This document shows positions 34,501 through 46,209 of a stretch of 64,000 nucleotides of DNA, in pieces. The position numbers and the translations under genes were made by a program. This DNA is from Gonapodya sp. JEL0774 (Eukaryota; Monoblepharomycota; Monoblepharidomycetes; Monoblepharidales; Gonapodyaceae). The stretch is from NCBI GenBank assembly GCA_027604505.1, contig JADIIX010000030.1:1-64000 (forward strand). Reading direction: 5' to 3'. Within the stretch, counting starts at the first letter, position 1. Each line of letters starts with the position of its first letter. The notes under the pieces are model-generated. The model had not been told where the DNA came from, searched no databases, and saw only the letters and a program-made list of their open reading frames with translations.

Positions 34501-37500
34501 TTACGAAAGATCCATTGGCATTGGCCCTGCAGAGCTTCCCGTCCTCGACCCGGAGGAGCCGGCGAGGCCAAGCGACGTAGGCACTCTCCGAGAGGGCAAC
34601 CCGAATCCCATACCACCACTGGAAAGGGAGTCCAACTCGTGTTGTACCTGTCGCACTTCGTCCGCCAGTGGATTTTTCGGTCCCTTCAGATCTTTCACGA
34701 ATGCATCAAACTTTGGACTCGTTGCTACGTGTTCGGAGGTTGCCCCCAATCAGCCAAAAATGTGTAACACTTCCGAATCAAAGATCGCCACTTACCTGGA
34801 TCGCTCAGACGGGCGGTCACAAGCGTACACCGAATCGCACTCTTCACCAGCTCGGCGTTCTTCTCGATCTCCTGTTTCACTGCATTACCTTTGTTCTTGG
34901 TCTCCACAGTCGCTTTCAAAACATCAGCAACTTCATCCAATCGTTGCGAAACCATTCCCGGAGCTATGTAACCCAGACGCTGGAACATCAAATGTGCCAG
35001 AACCTTGACTTCCTGCGCCTCATCACTGAAACCTTTGATGACACGTGTCAGGAACGCATAAAGATCGATCCGTGGAAGCAGGTTTTCAAGGAGTGTGTAC
35101 ATGCACTCGTAAGCGAGCTTTCGAATATCGAGTCCATCATCGATTCGGTGCTTGAACGGCCCCATTTCGACAATACGAACGAGCTCCGGCCGTTGATTGC
35201 ACTCTTCGTACAACAAAGGCAACATCTCATTCAGAGAGTCACGGATAAGGTATGGCTTGTTATGAGCTGCGGAGTTGAGAGTGGCGAGGGCTGCACGGCG
35301 CACATTCTGCCACAAATAATCAGATGTGGGTTATTAAAAACGTGGCATTCGCATAACTGCTTACCAAATCGTGATCCTTGACTAACTTCATAAATTCAGG
35401 AACCAGCGGAATGAGCTGGTCATCATAATACCCATGCTGGGTGTGGTCGGAGAAAGTATATCGCACAGCGGTAACTACGGCAGCACGAGTAGCAGCCTTG
35501 TCAGCCTGGATTCTGGCCTATCGCACACAAAGAGACGCGAGCATAATTTAGTTTATCTGAGCCGCAGGATGGTGGTCATGGGGCACTTACACGCAATTCC
35601 GGAAGAAATTTCTCTGGAGAACTCAAACTAAGCCGTCCCAAGCTCTCGGCCACAACGTTCCTGGTACCTTCTTCCGTTGCTTCTTCTGCAGCAGCAAACA
35701 GTAGTGGCCAAAGCTGTTCTGCATGAGGAAATGCCCGCAAAGACGAGACGCTTAACCCTGGAGGATTTTGGGCACTAACTTGGTTACCCGATCGCCCGGC
35801 AGTGATGACAGATGAGCTGCGAGCAGCCAGATTCTGCATCGTGTATCGCGTAATAGTCTGCCGCAAGGGAGGGAGCAAGATCGTTTTTGCTACGTGTTAT
35901 TATCGGACAGGAGGGAGATTAAGTCACCTCTTTCAGAGCGACCAGTGCCAGGTATTTGGTTTTGCCCGTTTGCTTGATGGCATCAACGAGAATGGGCACA
36001 TATTTGCTGAGATTACCGACAGCTATATTGCCCGCAGCGAAAGCCGCCGCACTCTTAGTCTCTTCCGAAGGATGAGAGAAGAGCCCGAGAATTGTAACAT
36101 GGAGATTAGGATTAGTTTGAGAGAGGTCACTGTCCAAAATTGAGAGATAGGCGTTACGAATAGTGCAAAAACGCCCCACAAACGAGCACCCACATTTGCC
36201 TGCCAACTTCACCGAGCGTGAGTAAAGCGAGCAACCTCACGTTCTCTGGCTGGCTAGCGTCTTCAACTCTACTTACGAGCGTACCGACAGTGGAAGTCCG
36301 GTCAGCGGCAGGTGCGTTCAACAGAAGCGTCGCGACTCCCGTAGCCACAGCCTGGTATGCCGGTTTGCTGACAGTCTTCCCAGCAGTGACAGGCTCCATG
36401 AGCTTTCCCATGGCGTCCTTGAACACAGGTGAGCCACCAACTCGAACAAGTGCCGTCCACACCTGAACAATTGCTTCCAAGCCGAGTCCGCTGCCTACAA
36501 GCTGTGGGTTCTCAAGCACTAATTTGACAAGGCTCGATACAACATCATTGCGGGCAACGACCTCCACGGGAGCATTGTAGATGATTGAAGCAAGTAGGCT
36601 CAATGCCAGCGGGAGCACGTGCCAGTCTGTGTTAGTCATGAGCGGTTTGACCTCGGCGATAATTTGGAGGTAGCTTGCCTCACTTATCCCGCCGGATCTG
36701 CCGTACCGCGAGACAAGCTCTTCCAGGCACGACAAAGACGATACACGAAGCTGGCGTTGACTCTTGCGCAAGAGCGCTGAAACCTCGCCTATGATATCGG
36801 GTAGGACAGATTTCAAATCTAATCCGGTACCTGCAATGGCAAGAGGCCCTGCAGCGACTTGATTCACGACTTGCACGGTGGCGAGACGGGTCAGCTCGTT
36901 GCGAAGACGGTCAAGGAGGAGCGGGATGACGGTAGAACTCAGTTGGTCAGCGGGGAAAAGGTCACCGGCTTGAGAAAGGAGTGCACCGAGCAGAGCAAGA
37001 GCACGCTCTTTGACCTCAAGGTCTGCATCTGCGGTGGACAGTCGGACTGATACCATATTGTAAAGGGTCTGAAAATGGCAAGATAGGAAGAGCGCACCAC
37101 CCACGCGTGAAACTACTCGTTCTCACTTGAACAGCTTATTCAACTTACCATTAAATGTTTGACCCCATCCTGTGGCACCGCCTTCACAGCTACCACGACC
37201 CCCGTTCCATCCTTCTCAACCGGCCTCAGCACGCTTACTAGAGCAGTCGCACACTGTAGTGCTTCGCTAACAATCTTATAGAATTTGTCGTTGCAGCACT
37301 CCACCACCGCCGGCACCAATTTGTCCAGGGACCCGCTGAAAACATTTGGGTCCGGTTGTTCCGAAAAAGCCGTGCTGAGGAAGTCAAGTACTTCAATTTT
37401 GAGGTTAGAGCTTGTTGCGGTGGAAGAAGAGGGTGCTGATAGGGAGGAGACAACGGACGGCACAAACATCGGGAAGGTGGCATCGAGGCCCCCGTGGAGT

Positions 37501-39930
37501 ACTCGCACAAGCTCTTTAAGAAGCTGGAAGCAGATCTGCCTTGTAGGAATAGACTTGCCCGAAATTTGCTTCGCGACGGATTTCGAAAGCTTGGGAACCA
37601 GCGCGCCTAGGAGCGCACGTGGACTGAGGGCGACGAGATAACCGTGGTTCGTACGCGTTCTCAGTCAGCGTTGATTCTTGACGAGGCCACTTCCCACAAA
37701 ACACTAGCTCACCTCTGCTCATCCGTCTGCATTCTGTCACCACCATTTGCTTTCCTCCTTTTGTTGCCTCTTCCATCTTCACTCCCTCGCAAAACAACTC
37801 CCACATCAACGTCTCCAGTCTGCCTCACAAGTGACAAAAAAGTTGACAGCACATCAACCCTTACTCCTTCTTCCCGCTCCGCAAATCTGCGCACCAACGC
37901 GGGAGCAACGGTAGTATATATCTCACGGAGTAATGTTGCGTCGGCAGACCGTGTCGCGACAATCGCTGCGAGGACACGCGACGCTGACTTGCGTACTTTC
38001 CAACTCAAATCATCATCGTCCGAGTAATCCTGGTCATCATCAAGGCCATCGTCCTCATCATCTGCATCCATATCGGTATCGCCCTCTTCTTCACCTTCCT
38101 CATCTTCATCCTCATCCCCGGCGTAGTTAGGATCGTACTTAAGATACTCAAGGGAGAGGGAAATTATAGAGGAGATGTGGGGAGTAATCTCGGATGGGCA
38201 ACGAAGAACGAGTGATTCGAGGGTCTGGCGACATTTTCGTTCGGTTGGATGTTTGAAACGAGTTAGAAGGCACGAATTCGTTCGCGCCAATATTTCTACT
38301 TTAAATGCGACGCAAGCTTTCCCCCGTTGACAAAGATCACCCACCTGTAAACAGATCTCTCTTAATTCGTCATCCTCCATGGCTGCATATTTGACTACAA
38401 GTGGAACCACCACATCTAGGTGCGCTCCCATTTTTGGAGCGGAGTAACGGCTTACGCAATTGGATAATGCGCCTAATCATGTCAGTGTCTTGCAGCGATA
38501 TGTGAGACCGCGTTGCAAACAAACCTCAATACTCCTAGAGCTTGTACCACAGTCCTCAGTCTTTCCCAGTCACCTTTTCGCTCCTTGTCAGCTCCTCGCG
38601 CAACCAAGCCGGTAACCATGTCCGCGAATTCCTTCTCGCCCTCGTTGCCAACCAAGACTCCTAGAGCCAGAGCGGCCCGCTTGCGGACAGCGGGGCGGGT
38701 GTGATCGAGAAGGGGGAGTAAAGACTCCCGGATGGGGACGAGGAGGGGTTGCAAGGCCGGGCCGAATCGTGCGAGGAGGTCGGACAAAAGGTCAAGAACA
38801 TCCATAAGTATTTCGGGTGAGCCCTAGGAAACGAGTTACACACGTTGGAGAAGGGAATATAACTGTATTGCAGTGCGACCCAACTAACTGTCTTGAGCAG
38901 TGCAACGAACTTGGGCGCCAACCTCCTTGCCATAGACACAGCCGTTGCTTCTCGCCTTTCCCTCTCCTTCTCCTTCACTCCCGCACTTGAGCTTGTACCA
39001 GGAATCGTCGTTGATTCAGAAGCGAGGGGAATCTCTGCAATAACAGTCTTGAGTCCAATTGAAGCGATATCGCGGAGCTCCTCTCGTGTCTTTTGGACCA
39101 GGAGGTCGCAGAGCCGGTCAGAAATATCAGAGATAGAGGAGTCGCGAGACTTCTTAACCAGGGGAGCGAGACTATGAGTGTTAGCGGGGGTGTGCCAAAA
39201 TTTTGAAAGTGGTTACTGATGAGAACCTCCCTTCGACAACAACCTCACTAGAGCTTCCGTTTTCCCACCAGTGGTCAGAAACAAACAAAGCCTGAGCCCT
39301 GTTCCCACTTTCCAGGTGTCTTTCCAAATATTGTCAAACACGAAACATACCATTTTACTGCGACGTTCTGCACCTCCCCATTGACATCCTCGATGAGCTT
39401 CAAAATAGCTTGAACAACTTTTCGTTCATTTGAATCATCCAAGACAAAATTTGGCTGGGAAAGTGCAGCAGCCATGTCCGTGGCGGCCATATACCGGAAA
39501 TCGGAGTCCGAGGAGGACATCTGACCATGTTTGGCGGGGAATGACAGTGAAGAGGAAGAGCACAGAGGTTGAAAATTTGGAAATCAAAAGCACAGAAATC
39601 AAGAATTAAATTCCAAAGCGTTTCCGCTGCGTACCCAAAAGAAACCAGGGGAAATAACTTGATGCTGGTTGAATTGAACATTCAACCAGGTTGGTTCCGC
39701 CTCTGCTCATCCGGTCCCTCAGATACCTCAGGTTGACAAGCATCGATAATGTAGCGGTGATTGTCATCCGCTTCCCAATTCTTGTCATCCATTTCATCAC
39801 TTGCTGCTTGCAACAGTCGCTCCTCCCCTTCAAACACCATGAGCTGAATACTGCGCACTGCCAACTCCCGATCCCCGCGCACCTTGTCGAGAAGCGTCGC
39901 CACCATGTATGGTTGTGTGTTGGACGACAT
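34501..39930 (-). CDS. CAND1: Cullin-associated NEDD8-dissociated protein (CAND1/TIP120)
   Basis: The first exon (39930-39883) encodes MSSNTQPYMVATLLDK and splices over a 362-base intron to MSSSDSDFRYMAATDMAAAL, matching the LLEKMTSSDKDFRFMATNDL start of animal CAND1. HEAT-like helices follow over more than 1,000 residues. The family's acidic loop is present (runs of Asp/Glu around 38030-38110) just before LSWKVRKSASRVLAAIV. The C-terminal block AAHNKPYLIRDSLNEMLPLL ... VETKNKGNAVKQEIEKNAEL is also conserved. CAND1 wraps un-neddylated cullins and exchanges SCF substrate receptors. About ten introns are present. A Gly/Ser-rich tail ending GPMPMDLS extends beyond the usual end. Confidence 0.95.
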
Positions 39931-40354
39931 ATTCGGAGATGCGATTGGTGAAGAGTGGGGCAGGTGGGCCAAACTGATGTCGCCCAGACACCTCACAATT
40001 AAATTTATTAGTTCATTGCACACAGCATATGGGGACTTTCACGAAAAGGTAGTTCGGAGAACGTGGGTAAAGCTGAAAGATAGAAACCAGGAGTTTTCCA
40101 AATCACTTCGGATCGACGATTGATTGCCATAGCCATCTGATTTCTATTTTCCTATCACATTATCTAAGTGTAGCAATGTACTATTCTGATGTGTATTCCT
40201 TGCTAACATATTCATAGCGCCCTCCGTATGACGTGTTTTGCGGCGTGGGAGTTCCATCAGCCTGGCTCCTTGTTGAGGTCAGCACAAACATCTTTAACTC
40301 CTGTAAATCGAGGCTCGTTGAGTTTCCCGAATACCGAAACGATCAATATTGCAA
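39931..40354. promoter_or_regulatory. Divergent intergenic region, CAND1 / unknown gene
   Basis: These 424 bases lie between two divergent start codons. An AT-rich block near 40130-40210 could be core promoter. No further structure is seen. Confidence 0.45.
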
Positions 40355-41532
40355 ATGCCACACTCGAAACTTACCAAGCGCCGCTGGAGCGAAGTTGTCG
40401 TGGAGATCGACGTTCCCGCAGCAAAGAGGTTGCCAGGCCGGGGACATCGCGGCTCCCCTAGAATCCAAAAGCTGAGAGACTACTCCCCATTGCCTGTAGT
40501 CGATACTGCGTCTGTATTGAGCCTGAGCGCGACGGATCGACTTGGCAACTTCAACCAGCAGAACCGAATCAACATGCACAATGAGTATCGCAATATCTCT
40601 CAAGGCGCTGCTTCTAGTGCACATAGTCTACTCGGTCAAGAACTCAATCGATCACCATCGCTATCTGGCCCTCTTTCAGTTCCAGGCCAGATTGCCTCCA
40701 AACCTCACAATCAGTCTCCCGATCTCTCCCATTATCCTCCTATATTTGGAACACCCGACTCAGATTTTTCCCTTTTGACTTCGCTATCCCCAGCTGAAGT
40801 TGCCGCTGCTCTTGATGCTGATTTGGTGCATGAAATGGCAAAAGTTATGGAAGGGCTTTGCGCAGATCAACGTATCTCGGGATCAGTTTCTGGAGGGGCA
40901 AACGATGCAGCAACCAAGTTTAATCTCTGAAGGACAGATATCGCTGAACGTGTGCAGGTATGGGAGGGAAGACGGACTCGAGATTGCCTCGGTGGCCTTC
41001 ACGAAGTCTGAGACAGATCTCGAGAGCCTCGGTGAGATGTCCACGGAAACGCTAATTTCGGACGATAAAATGGAAAAGAACTGTGATTGTAAGCGGGGAG
41101 ATGCCCATGCAAGAGCATCCACCAAGCTCACAACGGTCACAAAATTATGACAAACCCACACAGGATCATCAACATGAGGTCCGGGTGGTTGTTAGTGGCT
41201 CAGGTTATGCTTTTAATGACACGAATGAGCAGAGGGCAGGATCTCAGGAGACTTTCGCTCTTGACATCTCTCAAAGCATCCCTTCCAATGCATGTTCGAT
41301 GAAAGAGAAGCCGGAAGTTCCGCAACAAAGGTCCGACTCCAGCGCGAAAACTGTTTTGACTCAAGGTGAAGACCGTAAGATCTCCACAACTACAAGCCAC
41401 CAGTACCATGTTGGGGCGGGAGATGCAACCGGTAGGTACATCCACGATTGCTTAGTCCGTTGCGATTTATCCCTGCCCACACCAATCTTGGCTCCATCGC
41501 TGCGCTCTCCTCACGCCGGATTGTCTTTCTGA
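40355..41532 (+). CDS. Unknown Ser-rich protein, splicing not fully resolved
   Basis: The first exon starts MPHSKLTKRRWSEVVVEIDV and runs 190 residues with a basic N-terminus, a Ser/Pro-rich middle and a helix (LSPAEVAAALDADLVHEMAK). A 40-base intron near 40917-40956 would continue it in another frame: KYGREDGLEIASVAFTKSET, then LESLGEMSTETLISDDKMEK. A third open frame (HEVRVVVSGSGYAFNDTNEQ, 41083-41532) is probably a later exon, but I found no donor/acceptor pair that keeps phase, so the 3' end is uncertain. I recognise no domain. It could be two genes. The frames look coding because of amino-acid composition and length, which is weaker than homology. Confidence 0.5.
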
Positions 41533-42241
41533 CCTGTTCATCTGTATCCTCCCTCCTGGAACTCTTCACAGCATCTCCGGGCGTTGCAATTTCACAGTGG
41601 TCCACCAAATCACCAGCGCATTTCTAGTAGGTTTTCTACGATGACTCCCTCGTTTTGCTTTGCGGACTCTGAGTTCTAGAGCTCCACTCCGTAGTCTAGC
41701 ATTTTAAGACATGATAACGACGTGGGAAACTCCGATGAACCCTAAGCTTCCGACAGACTGCTTATTTCAAGTTGCGAATATTCATCGTGGAATCATGAGG
41801 ATACTTTGTGTTTGAAGCGGGAGGTGTCGTTCTGATGTTGCAACCGCTGTGCTGTAGTTTGTCTCATCATTCCACCTTCATTCTTTCCACTAAAAATGAA
41901 GAGACGCATTTACAATCACATTGCTTTCGGGAATGGAAGAAAGAGAGAAACATATCTGGTACCCAGAAACTTCATTCGTTTATGATCATGTGGTGGGGAC
42001 AGAGCGTGAGGGTAACATATCAGAAAATAGTCGATACCTGTTCATACGCCAGTAGTGAATACACACCGAATACAGCTACTGTATTTCGCGAGTTTTGTTT
42101 GTCCATATTTTATTGAACTCAGGCAGCTCTGTACAAATGTATGTAAAGTTGGGCTGGGACGAAAAAAGGGAACCTTGCGCCGCACGGACGAAATCCTGCT
42201 CCAGCCCCACAACCGAGCCCATTCAGCTTCCAATATTTAAA
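41533..42241. other. Intergenic region without recognisable gene
   Basis: About 700 bases with only short frames. It probably contains the 3' UTR of the preceding gene and the promoter of the Pro-rich gene at 42242. Confidence 0.45.
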
Positions 42242-42988
42242 ATGAGCTCGCCGCTCATCCGTTCCCCGATGAAGCAAACTGCGAACAAAATGCCGCCGGC
42301 GCGCCGCTCGATTCCCCCCCCGACCCGCACACCACGAACACAGACAGCATGCTCTTCTTCTGCTCCCGCCGCAGAGCCGCCATCGCGACGAACTAATCCG
42401 GTCCCGCGCTCATTCAAATCTCACACCTCAGTGCCGGTGACTCCGACGATGCGAAAGCCCGCTCCAAAGACACCAAAGACCCAAACCACCACCACAGCGC
42501 CATCAAGGGGAGTATTGGAACCCGCAAAGAGAGAACCCTTCACCTTCTCTGGAAGAACATCTACGACGACAAAGAGCATGCCGCAAAGCCGGGCCGCGTC
42601 TTCAGTTGCGACCACACCTTCAATCGCACATAAGAAATCTCTCGCGAAGAGCGTTCAACTTCGCCCTCTCCCACCCATCGAGCCATCCGCTCCTCTCCGA
42701 ACCCCACGGACGCCGCAGACGCCCCCGCCCATTGTTGTATACACGATACCCCCACCGGCGATTGCCCTTCCCACTCCAACATCGTTTCGGAACCTCGCCC
42801 ACCGAGCTCAGGCAGCTCTCGTTTCCCGCTTGCCGGTGCGGGTTAGACCCCGCGCGCAATCCGAAGGTGGTCACAAATGCCCTGCGAGGGATCCGAAAGA
42901 CTGTGAATGTGAAGAAGAGAGGTTGAGAAGGGTTGAGGAATTGAGACGTGAGTTTTGCTCTTGGAAGAAGCCCATTCATCGCTCGTGA
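42242..42988 (+). CDS. Basic Pro/Thr-rich protein of unknown function
   Basis: A single uninterrupted frame encodes 248 residues. The sequence is dense in Ser/Thr-Pro pairs (for example TPRTPQTPPP and KTPKTQTTTT), many in the form expected of CDK or MAPK targets, on a strongly basic background (MKQTANKMPPARRS). The last 40 residues change character: a Cys cluster (KCPARDPKDCECEEE) leads into a charged helix (RLRRVEELRREFCSWKK). No known domain is recognised. It may be a cell-cycle or microtubule-associated regulator, but that is composition-based inference. The ATG at 42242 is the first in frame and lies a few bases after an AT-rich segment. Confidence 0.65.
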   Translation: MSSPLIRSPMKQTANKMPPARRSIPPPTRTPRTQTACSSSAPAAEPPSRRTNPVPRSFKSHTSVPVTPTMRKPAPKTPKTQTTTTAPSRGVLEPAKREPFTFSGRTSTTTKSMPQSRAASSVATTPSIAHKKSLAKSVQLRPLPPIEPSAPLRTPRTPQTPPPIVVYTIPPPAIALPTPTSFRNLAHRAQAALVSRLPVRVRPRAQSEGGHKCPARDPKDCECEEERLRRVEELRREFCSWKKPIHRS

Positions 42989-43782
42989 CTCTATCCAAGT
43001 GGCTCAACGTTCTTTCGTTACTTGGCTTGGATAACAGGCTTCCTTATGCTTATCTTGCCTGAACAGTGCGTTGCGCGGTCAGACAAGTTACCCGCGGACT
43101 TTTGATTCAGTCAAGGTCGGCGGAAGCGGGCACACGGGTCAAATGGGTAATGGACTTTTCTTCAAAGAATGACATGGACTTGACGGTGACGAGGACTTAT
43201 TGGGCGGTACTCTCGAATCGGACACTATAATTTCAACACCCCAGCACTACGAAAATCCCGATTCGCATGCAACCCCTTTGGATCGTGCAATTCCATTTTT
43301 CATTGCTTTCCGTTTTGCAAATACTGGATAATTGCTTTACTTCCTTTCCTTGTTGTATTGGACTGCATTCGGGATATGTGTTCCGCTGCATTATGCTTAC
43401 CTTCATATGCGTAGTTTGTACTCGTTGTGTCTGAACAATAATGCACATGAAAGCGTTCACCTCCACTTCTCGATCGATCTTGGACTGACGAATGCGGCAA
43501 AAAAATTGGTGGAGATAGTGTTTCCAAGTACGCGGCCGGGGATCTTAAGAAAAATCTGAGGTTGTCAGCCCAGAGAAGGAGCGGGTGGGCGGGGTGAACA
43601 AAGCTGCGGGGGCCGGACGACAAGGCGAGGGTGAGCGTGAGTTGGGAGGGCGTGGTCAGACCGATGAGATAATAAGGGCCACCCTTGCACCTCACTATGG
43701 ACGGGCATCAGTGAATTCTGGGGTGTCCCATATGGGATGTCACCTCCTTGGGGTGTTTCGCCACAACCCCAAACGAAACTGA

Positions 43783-43845
43783 TGGGGTGGTTTGGGGTGG
43801 TGCATTTTACAAATCTGGGGTGGTTTTTTAGAATTCTGGGGTGGT
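43783..43845 (+). repeat. Cluster of GGGGTGG motifs (possible G-quadruplex)
   Basis: Four copies of GGGGTGG occur within about 63 bases, separated by T-rich spacers of 4 to 17 bases. Two related ggggtgt motifs lie just upstream (43721-43757). Four G4 runs on one strand could fold as a quadruplex; this is inference from base content only. Confidence 0.6.
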
Positions 43846-44230
43846 TCCAAAAATGAGTTTGGTGACATGGCCGGCGATGCTGAATATATACAGTAGAAAT
43901 GCTTTGCGAGCTCCATTACAGCCATTTGAGTAGATATCAAGTACTTAATTATGACGTTGGGGACCAATTCAATTTGACATTTTTTTTCGTGTTTGCTTGG
44001 ACAGCCGATATCACGCCAATAGGCGGATTCCTGCATGATTCCAAGACCCCAGCAATGCATCAGTAGATTGTTGTGGAGCGCTACAGATAGGTACAGTCAA
44101 CTTATGTTCATTCACGTGACATCGGAAGTTGATGAATACTCATTTGTGGGGACGAAGACCCGCATGTGGATTTTTGGGCGGGCTCAAGCGACAAGCTGTG
44201 GCCGGGGGACGGTGCACCTGGGTCACAGGA

Positions 44231-44346
44231 GCTCCATTCTCTAGCTTCGTCCTCGTCGTCGCGCCGACTCACACTAGGAGCTCGCAGGTATGCACTCTCG
44301 AGCCCCGTCCTCGTCGTCGTGCCGACTCATACGAGGCGCTCGCAGC
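44231..44346. repeat. 58-bp imperfect tandem duplication
   Basis: Two adjacent 58-bp copies share the core cgtcctcgtcgtcg followed by gccgactca and a gctcgcag end. They differ at several positions, so the duplication is not recent. It lies in the gene-poor interval upstream of COA4. Confidence 0.75.
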
Positions 44347-44774
44347 GGTGTCGCAAAAACTCACCCGCCCGTCCCTTGGTGGGGTTTGTATTGTCTTTGT
44401 GTTCTTCTTTGTGTGGAGTTGTTTACGGTTTCATTTGTCTTTCTTCTTCTGTGTGTTGAGGGTTGCAGTTTGGACTTCTTCAGCTTCATTTTGCTTTGCT
44501 TTGTATTTTGTCTTTCTCTGATTACAATAGCGGGGAGATCTCTTCTCTTCTCTTCTCCTCTCGCCCTCGTCTGCGGCAACATTATCGTGCGATAGTAATA
44601 GGAGTGGGATCTGCACAACTGCGGTGCCTTGAGCCTCCGGACCCGACCGCAGCAGTGCCACGAGTGGTGTGGCAAAGTATCCGAAGCAGGGACCACCAAT
44701 ATGGAGACTTGAATCCTTGCCACTCAGAAGCTAGGGCACCAGTTCTTAGACTAAACCCACACTATACTCTGTCG

Positions 44775-45068
44775 ATGCCATCAGTCAACGACTCAAGTTG
44801 CTCCGATTCCCTGTCGTCTTCGGCAAAATCTTCGAGCCCCTCCTACCCTCTTACAAGTTCCTCTCCCAATGAATCCGATGCATCGTTGGATGACCCGTAC
44901 ACTGCCCGTATCCGTAAGACAGGCTGCTACGACAAAAATGAGCGACTTCTCCTGTGCTATGCCGATAATGGGCGGGACTGGCGCAAATGTAAAGTGGAGA
45001 TGGACCTGTTCAGGACTTGCATGGAACGATGGACTAAAAGCAAGGAAGGGGAAGGAGCTAAACAGTAA
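44775..45068 (+). CDS. COA4: Twin CX9C mitochondrial protein, Coa4-like cytochrome oxidase assembly factor
   Basis: A single frame encodes 97 residues. After a Ser-rich N-terminus, the CHCH core reads DPYTARIRKTGCYDKNERLL, LCYADNGRDWRKCKVEMDLF and RTCMERW. Both cysteine pairs have exactly nine residues between them (C-YDKNERLLL-C and C-KVEMDLFRT-C), the twin CX9C pattern oxidised by Mia40 in the intermembrane space. The R-K-T-G-C start and the DWRKC motif are characteristic of Coa4/CHCHD8, which helps assemble cytochrome c oxidase. No N-terminal presequence is expected for this import route. The ATG at 44775 (MPSVNDSS) is the simplest start. Confidence 0.88.
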   Translation: MPSVNDSSCSDSLSSSAKSSSPSYPLTSSSPNESDASLDDPYTARIRKTGCYDKNERLLLCYADNGRDWRKCKVEMDLFRTCMERWTKSKEGEGAKQ

Positions 45069-46209
45069 CAATGCGGGCGGCCTGTCCAGAGGCTTCCAGC
45101 ATCCGTGTTGTGAAGGTGGTCTGATACGTATACTTTACGGCTTTACGAATTATTTCTTTGGAAGCAACCTGTATTTTGAACTCCATCATTGTGTTTACGG
45201 AAAGGATTTCCCTCATCAGGACTCAATGGAATCGAGTAGTTTGTCCCGCCGACTCAAGAGTGTCGAGCGAGGGGCAAGTCCTCCAAGTGTATTACATACA
45301 CAAAATCCATTTTACTCTCCACACTTATGCGCCTCCTCCCACCCTTTCTATTGCCGCCGCCACTGCACCCTGCGTGATTTGTCCCAAATTTCCGGAGAAG
45401 AGGGTTTCGGAGAGGATGTCGGTAGTGAGGGACCGGAACCTCAAAAAAATATTTTAGTCGAAGACGCGAACCAAGGAAAACAGCAATTTCATGAAAGACA
45501 AATTCTCCCCAAGTGTCATTACCCCTTTCTCACTCACCATTCTCGTTGTGAGTCCGATAGCTTAGGCTGCTCCTGGCCATCTTTACTTGTTACAATCTTG
45601 ATGCTTTCGAATTCACGCTGGATACGCGGTTGATGGCGCGATGTGATCGAGGAGGCGGAGGTAAGGGATTGCTGGTTTGTGTGAATTGGTAATTGCGATT
45701 GATGTACGCGTTAAGGGCAGTTATCATGCCGTAAGAATGCACATGACGGGTCACATAAGAGGATTCGGGGCAGAGTTCGGGAACACATTCATCAATTAGA
45801 CTGCAGTTGTTCCACACCAGACAAAACGCCCGAAGTCACGTCCACACACCAACCCCACCCCCAAATCCCCGTAATCAACCCACATATAACAACGCCAGCT
45901 GGTGCGCCATGTACTTGTGGTTATCCAAGTTGACGTCTGCCCGCAGCTGGAGAGACATGGCCACCACTTGGTTCAGCGCCGAAGCAGAGTGGTAATGGGC
46001 TGCACGAGATCGACAATTAAGTGACGGTGTCTTCCCCATGAACCACGACAGATGAACCCTAAACGGATACTGACATTTAATATCACCCCTACCCGCCACT
46101 ACCATCAACCCCGCACCCTGGGATTGCCCTGCTGATGCTGGATTCAATTTCGACACCGGGGAAGAAGAGTTCTGATCCGCGGGCGGAGCGGGAAGACCGA
46201 GGTGACGGG
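45069..46209. other. Interval with possible 3' exons of the leftward unknown gene
   Basis: No complete gene is seen. On the minus strand the frame ending at 45875 reads convincingly (SASALNQVVAMSLQLRADVN then MAHQLALLYVG-stop) and could be the last exon of the leftward gene starting at 47393, but I could not join the phases. The rest is without recognisable content. Confidence 0.4.

Larger units (their letters stand above)
42989..44774. other. Long gene-poor interval with simple repeats
   Basis: About 1.8 kb contain no frame that I can support. The stretch holds a G-rich direct-repeat cluster at 43783-43845, a 58-bp tandem duplication at 44231-44346, and a CT-rich tract (ctcttctcttctcttctcc) around 44540-44560. 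Confidence 0.5.

Noticed and set aside
44361-44760. Upstream coding extension of COA4 and antisense frames in 44129-44723
   Set aside because: They derive from CT-rich and duplicated sequence and carry no CHCH-family features.
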